Below are positions 58,820 to 64,000 of a stretch of 64,000 nt of DNA, in pieces. This DNA is from an uncultured Hyphomicrobiales bacterium (GTDB taxonomy: Bacteria; Pseudomonadota; Alphaproteobacteria; Rhizobiales; Xanthobacteraceae). The position numbers were made by a program, and so were the translations under genes. Below the pieces are notes generated by a model. It was given only the letters and a program-made list of their open reading frames with translations, was not told the origin of the DNA and searched no databases. Position 1 is the stretch's first letter. Every line of letters starts with the position of its first letter. The stretch spans positions 1 to 64,000 of the forward strand of contig CAIRGJ010000049.1 of assembly GCA_903878085.1 (NCBI GenBank). The letters run 5' to 3'.

Positions 58820-59978
58820 CCTGCACGATACCCCAGCGGCGCAGGTACTTATCGCCGATCATGCGCTCCCGCTCGGTACGGTCCTTGAGATCGCAGCCGT
58901 GCGGCATCGTGATCGTCAACGGCAATGTCTTGCCACGTCCCGATCCTTTCTCCGGCTGGAACCGAATGGTGAGCTTCGCCTGCGTGATAACCCAGCCGCC
59001 CAGAAGCGGGTTGTTGGCGCCGAAACGCTCCTGCGCCATCTGCCAGATGGACTGGGTCGCTTGGCGCATGCATTCGATAGTCACGCGCTCGCCGACTCCA
59101 TCGATCGGCATCAAGCGCAGATGATTGACCCGGACCGATTCGATGCCGTCGCCGGCGTCGGTCGGGAAGGTGAACGGCTGCTCCAGAACATCAAGATCAT
59201 ATTCCCGGAACGGCAGGCGCTCTTCGCCAAACTCGGTCGCGAGAAGATCGCGCGCGAATAGACGAACGAGATCCTCACGGCTTTCGCGATCATTCGCCAC
59301 GACTTCAATGACGCCGGTCGCCGGCTCGTAGGTGATCGCGGCCTCGAACACCGGACGGCGTGGGCGCCGGTCCAGGGCGCCGTTGACGAACTCAAGAAAA
59401 TCGTCCGGGCGCCCCTCGCGATAAACCGTCGCCTGGACGAGCGCACAGTCCGCGCCCTCGAACGTCGGGCGGTGCCGGTCGAAGAGGTCGACGTGCACGT
59501 TGTTGGACTGAAAGCGGTCACGAATCGCCGCCTTGAACGCATCAACCGAGGACGCATCCCGCTGCAGCACAAGGTTCGGCTCGCCGATGAAGCCGTCCCA
59601 CATGCGCCCTCGACGCCGCTCGTCGGTGAAGCGCACCTCCTCGGCATGCCGGAACCTGGCGACGTCGTTGAGAAACATCCAGAGCGCCCGATCATGGGCA
59701 TTCTGCAGCGCATCGAGGCGATCGGGCGCCTGGGCGATGCTGTAGATCGCAGCCTGCCCCGCTTCGTCCGCCATCGCGGTGACCCTCTCGGCGTCATTCA
59801 CGATGCGCGCGTGGGCGGTGTCGTCCATGTCGTCGACGGCCTGCAGCAAGGGGCGGACGACGTCTGGGCCAGAGGCATCCCAGTTGACCGGCGGCACCAG
59901 GTCGATGCCGGTCTTGTTAAAGTAGGCCTGCAGCGAGGCTGCCGGCGTGTTGCGGATAAAGCTCATCACCGATGCCAT
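58812..59978 (-). CDS. Unrecognised phage/cargo protein, second of a linked pair
   Basis: A 388-aa protein without a recognised family. The first 130 residues are helical (FNKTGIDLVPPVNWDASGPD; YSIAQAPDRLDALQNAHDRA). The next part alternates strands (VDLFDRHRPTFEGADCALVQ, AAITYEPATGVIEVVANDRE) and ends with LTITMPHGCDLKDRTERERM-IGDKYLRRWG. No nuclease or ATPase motif is obvious. It is translated before the 57866-58819 gene, with overlapping ends; together they sit between the regulatory switch and the replication genes. Confidence 0.6.
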   Translation of the reverse strand: MASVMSFIRNTPAASLQAYFNKTGIDLVPPVNWDASGPDVVRPLLQAVDDMDDTAHARIVNDAERVTAMADEAGQAAIYSIAQAPDRLDALQNAHDRALWMFLNDVARFRHAEEVRFTDERRRGRMWDGFIGEPNLVLQRDASSVDAFKAAIRDRFQSNNVHVDLFDRHRPTFEGADCALVQATVYREGRPDDFLEFVNGALDRRPRRPVFEAAITYEPATGVIEVVANDRESREDLVRLFARDLLATEFGEERLPFREYDLDVLEQPFTFPTDAGDGIESVRVNHLRLMPIDGVGERVTIECMRQATQSIWQMAQERFGANNPLLGGWVITQAKLTIRFQPEKGSGRGKTLPLTITMPHGCDLKDRTERERMIGDKYLRRWGIVQDV

Positions 59979-59992
59979 GATCCACTCCTCCC

Positions 59993-60229
59993 TTAGCCCT
60001 TGATTTTGCGGGGATCGTGACCGTGGCTGTCGCTCTGGCGGATGCGACCTTCACGATCGTGGATCTTGAACTCGGTGCCGGCATTGCGGCTGATCTGGCG
60101 GCCTCGATCAACGGCATCCGCCTTGTGGTCGAAATGACCGGCGGCACGTTCGGCGCCGCCACGGCGGATATCCCAGCCACCCTGGGGATTCGGCACCACG
60201 TGATGGGTATCAGGGCCACGTTTGGACAT
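59993..60229 (-). CDS. DUF2188 protein
   Basis: A 78-aa small basic protein: THHVVPNPQGGWDIRRGGAE, then FDHKADAVDRGRQISRNAGT and EFKIHDREGRIRQSDSHGHD. This is the DUF2188 pattern (a two-strand, one-helix fold). First leftward gene after the regulatory switch. Function unknown. Confidence 0.85.
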   Translation of the reverse strand: MSKRGPDTHHVVPNPQGGWDIRRGGAERAAGHFDHKADAVDRGRQISRNAGTEFKIHDREGRIRQSDSHGHDPRKIKG

Positions 60230-60257
60230 TACGCCAGTCTCCTATCCGGTACGATCT

Positions 60258-60277
60258 TGTTCGATATATACCGAACA
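60258..60277. promoter_or_regulatory. Phage operator O1
   Basis: TGTTCG-N8-CGAACA (60258-60277), with spacer ATATATAC. It is 28 bp from the leftward DUF2188 gene and shares both arms exactly with O2. It should control the leftward early promoter. Confidence 0.8.
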
Positions 60278-60290
60278 CGCCCCTATTTCC

Positions 60291-60319
60291 TTGTCAAGCA
60301 CGATTTTGTTCGCCATAGA
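60291..60319 (+). promoter_or_regulatory. Probable promoter of the XRE-ImmA genes
   Basis: TTGTCA (60291-60296), 17 bp, CATAGA (60314-60319). O2 overlaps the -10. On the other strand the same bases give a TTGACA, which may be the -35 of the leftward promoter, though its spacing to TATATA is 21 bp. Confidence 0.5.
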
Positions 60320-60326
60320 TCGAACA
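60307..60326. promoter_or_regulatory. Phage operator O2
   Basis: TGTTCG-N8-CGAACA (60307-60326), spacer CCATAGAT. Centre-to-centre distance to O1 is 49 bp. It overlaps the -10 of the rightward promoter, consistent with autoregulation by the XRE protein. Confidence 0.8.
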
Positions 60327-60354
60327 CCTGCTTTTCCCCGCATGAGGACCCTGG

Positions 60355-60675
60355 ATGCCATCGTCACTGGGAGACAAGATGAGGAAGCATCGCCTGGAAA
60401 AGGGCTATTCCCTGGACAAACTGGCGGAGCTAACCGATTCCAGCAAAAGCTACCTTTGGGAGCTCGAAAACCGGGATACCCGTAAGCCATCCGGCGAGAA
60501 GCTGACGCGAATCGCCGAAGCCCTCTCCGTAACGACGGATTACCTGCTCGACGAGTCTGCTGAACCCAATGAAAAAGTAATCAGGGAGGCCTTCTTCCGG
60601 AAGTTCAACAAGCTTGATCCCGAAGACCAGAAGAAGATCGAACAGATGGTCGATGCCTGGAGAAAAAAGAGTTGA
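60355..60675 (+). CDS. XRE-family phage repressor (ImmR-like)
   Basis: A 106-aa repressor. The HTH is GYSLDKLAELTDSSKSYLWE (residues 17-36), followed by a helical C-terminal region (EDQKKIEQMVDAWRKKS) for dimerisation. No RecA-cleavable domain is present; relief would come from the metalloprotease encoded next, as with ImmR/ImmA of ICEBs1. It should bind O1 and O2. Its stop overlaps the TTG start of the protease gene. Confidence 0.85.
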   Translation: MPSSLGDKMRKHRLEKGYSLDKLAELTDSSKSYLWELENRDTRKPSGEKLTRIAEALSVTTDYLLDESAEPNEKVIREAFFRKFNKLDPEDQKKIEQMVDAWRKKS

Positions 60676-61586
60676 AGCTGCCGACAACACCAGAAGGATG
60701 GGCGATCCACCTGTCGAAGCTCGTGAAAATATTTCACGAGGCGCACGGACTCGACAGGTTTCCCATTAAGGTAGCGTCGATCGCAACAGAGTATTCGCGA
60801 AACGTCTTCCCCAATGCCCCTATCACCAAGGTGGAGGGTCTCAATCTGTCAGCAAAGTTCGAGGGAATGCTGCTGCCTCGTCCGAACGGAAATGGCGAGT
60901 GGGGCATCATCTTCAACAGCTCGATCACCTCCAAGGGCCGCATCAACTTTACGCTTGGGCACGAGCTCGGCCATTACCTGTTGCACCGCCATCTTTCGCC
61001 TGAAGGATTTCGATGCTCAAGCCGCGACATGCTGGATTGGAAATCAGAGCACGGCCAAATCGAGGCTCAGGCGAACACGTTCGCTTCTTTTCTCTTGATG
61101 CCGCTCGACGACTTCCGGGCGCAAATCCGCAACCAAGAGATCACCATGGCGCTGATGCGCCATCTATCGGACCGCTATGAGGTATCGATCACGGCCGCTA
61201 TCCTCAAATGGCTCGACATAACCGACAAGCGGGCGATGATCGTCGTCAGCAAAGATGGTTTCATCGACTGGGCTTGGGGGAGCAAACGGCTCTTCAAATC
61301 AGGGATCTATTATCGCGCTCGTCAGGAAACCGTGCCGTTGCCAGAGCTTTCTCTTGCCGCTCGGCGAGATCCGTCGATCGACGCTGAAATCGGTTTCGTC
61401 CATCCGAAGAGCGTATGGGTTGGCAACGAAAGAGTGCATGAGATGACTGTCTTTGCTGCCAAGAGCGACATGACAATCACTCTTCTGCTTTATCCAAACG
61501 ACGGTGCGACCTACCTGCGTAGAATGCCGGATATCGATGAAGAAGATACGCCGGACACGTATGACCAAATCCATAGGCACGGCTAG
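60672..61586 (+). CDS. ImmA/IrrE-family metalloprotease
   Basis: A 304-aa protein. The zinc motif is FTLGHELGHYLLHRHL (HExxH) near residue 100, followed by ANTFASFLLMPLDDFRAQI, the second family block. It presumably cleaves the XRE repressor and triggers induction. It starts with TTG 60672 inside the stop codon of the repressor gene (TTGA overlap), so the two are translationally coupled. Confidence 0.88.
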   Translation: MKLPTTPEGWAIHLSKLVKIFHEAHGLDRFPIKVASIATEYSRNVFPNAPITKVEGLNLSAKFEGMLLPRPNGNGEWGIIFNSSITSKGRINFTLGHELGHYLLHRHLSPEGFRCSSRDMLDWKSEHGQIEAQANTFASFLLMPLDDFRAQIRNQEITMALMRHLSDRYEVSITAAILKWLDITDKRAMIVVSKDGFIDWAWGSKRLFKSGIYYRARQETVPLPELSLAARRDPSIDAEIGFVHPKSVWVGNERVHEMTVFAAKSDMTITLLLYPNDGATYLRRMPDIDEEDTPDTYDQIHRHG

Positions 61587-61593
61587 CCAATCA

Positions 61594-62319
61594 ATGCCGA
61601 AAATAGGCACTATTGCGTTCTTGGTTTGCTTTACCTGTGTGTCTGCATATGCCGCTGATTTAGAAGGGGTACCAAGAATCGTTGATGGCGACACACTCGT
61701 CATCAAAGGAACAAAAGTTCGCCTCGAAGGAATCGACGCTCCCGAGACCGATCAGATTTGCCTCAATGCAAAGGTTGCTCGATGGACTTGCGGTATCGAT
61801 GCCCGCAACCAACTCGCGGCGCATATCGCTGGTCGAGTTATTAGCTGTTCCTCGAAAGGCATTGATGTTTACAGACGCACTTTGGCGATATGTACACTTT
61901 CAACGGAAGACTTGAACGGTTGGATGGTCCAACAAGGTTGGGCGCTCGCTTATGTTAAATATTCATCCTCATACCGACAGGCCGAAGAAGATGCGCGAAC
62001 GAACCAGCGCGGGCTATGGCAAGGCGCTTTCATTGCGCCGTGGGATTGGCGTCATAAAAACAATAAGACGATTATCCTTGGCGCTCTCAGCGTTCCAATT
62101 GATGCACAGAAATTTCTGTTAGGTCCTTCTGCGACCGAAGGAGCACCATCACCTGAATGTACGATCAAAGGAAATATCAGCCAAAACGGCGAACGGATTT
62201 ATCATATTGAAGGCCAACGATTTTATCCCAGAATTAAAATGGATAAGGGTGGTGGCCGGCGATGGTTCTGCACACCTGAGGAAGCTGAAGCGGCGGGATG
62301 GCGCAGAGCACTGAGGTAG
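61594..62319 (+). CDS. Secreted thermonuclease (SNase) family protein
   Basis: A 241-aa protein. The signal peptide MPKIGTIAFLVCFTCVSAYA ends at AYA-AD. The SNase domain follows: PRIVDGDTLVIKGTKVRLEG, then IDAPETDQICLN and ...RRTLAIC with the catalytic Arg region, and GLWQGAF. The C-terminus is the short Cys-containing domain (CTIKGNISQNGERIYHIEGQ to RWFCTPEEAEAAGWR). It would degrade DNA or RNA outside the cytoplasm. ATG 61594 is chosen for the clean signal peptide; ATG 61561 would overlap the protease gene. Low-GC codon use differs from the neighbours. Confidence 0.88.
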   Translation: MPKIGTIAFLVCFTCVSAYAADLEGVPRIVDGDTLVIKGTKVRLEGIDAPETDQICLNAKVARWTCGIDARNQLAAHIAGRVISCSSKGIDVYRRTLAICTLSTEDLNGWMVQQGWALAYVKYSSSYRQAEEDARTNQRGLWQGAFIAPWDWRHKNNKTIILGALSVPIDAQKFLLGPSATEGAPSPECTIKGNISQNGERIYHIEGQRFYPRIKMDKGGGRRWFCTPEEAEAAGWRRALR

Positions 62320-62510
62320 CTGCACACTTCAACAATCTCTAGGGTTCTCGTGTCCGATCAAAAGGCCCGTCGCATATCGAAGATATTCGGTAGATTATGT
62401 CACCGACGAGAACTCTGCCCGGCAGGGTCGGATTAATATCTGGTCCGGTGACTTCGATATTCCATGGGATTGGCGCGCGCAGCACCGAAACTATTGATGC
62501 GATCATAGAG

Positions 62511-64000
62511 ATGAAACCGCAGCCGGGACCATCAACTCAGGAAGTGCTGGCCGGCCTCGTCGAGCGCGTCACGTATCACAACGCTGAGAATGGCTTCTGT
62601 GTTCTGCGCGCCAAAGCGCGCGGTCATCGCGACATGGTGACCGTGGTCGGCCATGCCGCAACCATCGCGGCCGGTGAGTGGATCACCGCCTCGGGCGAAT
62701 GGATCAACGACCGCACCCACGGCCAGCAGTTCAAAGCGCGGTTTCTGCGCACCTCGCTCCCTGATTCCGCCGACGGCATCGAAAAATACCTCTCGTCCGG
62801 CATGATTCGGGGGGTTGGTCCGGTTTACGCCAAGAAACTCGTGCGCACCTTCGGCGAGAAGGTCTTCGACGTCATCGAAGCAACACCGGACCGGCTGCGC
62901 GAGATCGATGGCATCGGGCCGGTTCGCGCAGCCAGTATTCTCGCCGCCTGGGCCGAGCAGAAGGCGGTACGGGAAATCATGGTGTTCCTGCACAGCCACG
63001 GTGTCGGCACGGCGCGGGCAGTCCGGATCTTCAAGACCTATGGTTCCGACGCCATTCAGGTCATGACCGAGAACCCGTATCGGCTGGCGCGCGATATTCG
63101 CGGCATTGGCTTCAAGACCGCCGACGCCATTGCGATGAAGCTCGGCATCGAGAAAACCGCGACGATCCGGGTTCGCGCGGGGATTTCCTATGCGCTGACG
63201 GAGGCCATGGACGAGGGGCATTGCGGCCTACCCACGGAAGAGCTGATACCGCTGGCCGAGAAGCTGCTCGAGGTACCGCAGGGGCTCATTCGCACGGCGC
63301 TCGATCTTGAGCTGCAGGAGGGTGCGGTAGTCGCCGACCGGGTTGGTGAAACGGCCTGTGTGTTTCTTGCAGGGCTACATCGGGCGGAGCGCACCATCGC
63401 CGAGCGGCTGACGCGGCTCGCAAACGGCACACTGCCTTGGCCCTGGATCGACCCGGACAAAGCCTTGCCGTGGGTCGAGAAACATATCGGTCTGGACCTT
63501 GCCGAAAGTCAGGTTGCCGCGATCCGGCTCGCACTGAAGTCCAAGGTGCTGGTCATGACTGGCGGTCCCGGCGTCGGCAAGACCACCATCGTCAAAGCCA
63601 TCCTGCGCGTCCTCGCCGCCAAGGGCACCGAGATCCTGCTGTGCGCGCCAACTGGCCGCGCCGCCAAACGTATGACCGAGGCGACCGGTTTCGAGGCCAA
63701 AACCATTCACCGGCTGCTGGAAGTCGATCCCAAGGGCGGCGGTTTCAAGCGTGGCGACGACAACCCGCTCGACTGTGACCTCCTGGTTGTCGATGAGACC
63801 TCCATGGTCGACGTCATGCTGATGCAGTCGCTTATGAAGGCGATACCGGACCGGGCCGCCCTTCTGATCGTTGGCGACATCGATCAGCTTCCCTCGGTCG
63901 GTCCTGGCCAAGTGCTGGCCGACATCATCTCATCCGGCGCCGTGCCGGTGGTGCGCCTCACCGAAGTGTTCCGGCAGGCAGCCCAAAGCCGCATCATCAC
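62511..64000 (+). CDS. RecD2-like helicase (partial, runs off the window)
   Basis: At least 496 residues of an SF1B helicase. The N-terminal OB-like region starts VLAGLVERVTYHNAENGFCV; helix-hairpin-helix segments GVGPVYAKKLVRTFG, IDGIGPVRAASI and IRGIGFKTADAIA follow, then Walker A LVMTGGPGVGKTTIVKAIL, DLLVVDETSMVDVML (Walker B) and LIVGDIDQLPSVGPGQVLAD (motif III). The C-terminal motifs lie beyond base 64000. RecD2 helicases unwind 5'-3' in repair. Start at ATG 62511 is uncertain; a GTG at 62448 is in frame. It could be element or chromosomal. Confidence 0.88.
   Translation, partial: MKPQPGPSTQEVLAGLVERVTYHNAENGFCVLRAKARGHRDMVTVVGHAATIAAGEWITASGEWINDRTHGQQFKARFLRTSLPDSADGIEKYLSSGMIRGVGPVYAKKLVRTFGEKVFDVIEATPDRLREIDGIGPVRAASILAAWAEQKAVREIMVFLHSHGVGTARAVRIFKTYGSDAIQVMTENPYRLARDIRGIGFKTADAIAMKLGIEKTATIRVRAGISYALTEAMDEGHCGLPTEELIPLAEKLLEVPQGLIRTALDLELQEGAVVADRVGETACVFLAGLHRAERTIAERLTRLANGTLPWPWIDPDKALPWVEKHIGLDLAESQVAAIRLALKSKVLVMTGGPGVGKTTIVKAILRVLAAKGTEILLCAPTGRAAKRMTEATGFEAKTIHRLLEVDPKGGGFKRGDDNPLDCDLLVVDETSMVDVMLMQSLMKAIPDRAALLIVGDIDQLPSVGPGQVLADIISSGAVPVVRLTEVFRQAAQSRII

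Overview
The window is GC-rich DNA of an alphaproteobacterium, most likely a Hyphomicrobiales (Rhizobiales) member of the Bradyrhizobium / Rhodopseudomonas / Pseudolabrys kind. The grounds are perfect FixK/FNR boxes, orphan Bug-type binding proteins, an aqpS-style ars operon, a two-gene formate dehydrogenase of the Methylobacterium FDH1 type, and phage DUF families common in that order. This placement is inference; no rRNA is present.

Bases 1 to about 31.4 kb are chromosomal catabolism. They hold an anaerobically controlled UspA protein (FixK box), a set of organic-acid genes (two amidohydrolases, two Bug-type binding proteins, a decarboxylase/binding-protein-like gene, an alpha/beta hydrolase), an arsR-arsC-aquaporin operon, an FkbM methyltransferase and an MHS-type MFS transporter. 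After an 0.8-kb gene-poor stretch come the formate dehydrogenase genes with a divergent LysR gene, an OFA-type transporter, small hypotheticals, inorganic pyrophosphatase and a GST. Next is an oxalate/C1 cluster reading leftward: OxlT-type transporter, GntR regulator, oxalyl-CoA decarboxylase (oxc), formyl-CoA transferase (frc), a 10-formyl-THF hydrolase-like formyltransferase, and formate-THF ligase (fhs). Together these genes can import oxalate, activate and decarboxylate it to formyl-CoA/formate, and either oxidise formate to CO2 with NADH or feed it into the folate C1 pool.

From about 31.4 kb to the window end is an integrated phage-derived element. Its left border has a 17-bp match to a tRNA 3' end plus a terminator, then a frameshifted and truncated integrase fragment fused back-to-back to a collagen-like fibre gene. 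A lambda-type head and packaging module follows (terS, terL, gpW, portal, S49 protease with nested scaffold, decoration protein, capsid, connector). No tail or lysis gene is visible. Interspersed rightward genes are probable cargo: a CIA30-like protein, a PUA/EVE-like + HNH nuclease, a stand-alone HD alarmone-hydrolase-like protein, and a coupled GIY-YIG-like / YaaA-like pair.

The leftward early operon (48.1-60.2 kb) carries replication and recombination genes: a primase/RepA-like protein, Cas4-like nuclease, DEAD helicase, Sak4-like ATPase and RuvC-like resolvase. A 0.5-kb palindromic repeat region lies inside it. The switch region at 60.23-60.35 kb has two identical-arm operators in front of an XRE-ImmA pair. 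A secreted thermonuclease and a RecD-like helicase that runs off the window end follow.

The most interesting items are the tail-less head module (capsid-forming satellite or decayed prophage), the nuclease/alarmone cargo cluster, the pair of unrecognised genes at 57.9-60.0 kb, the lysine-rich tail on Frc, and the regulator sites of the oxalate, formate and arsenic genes.
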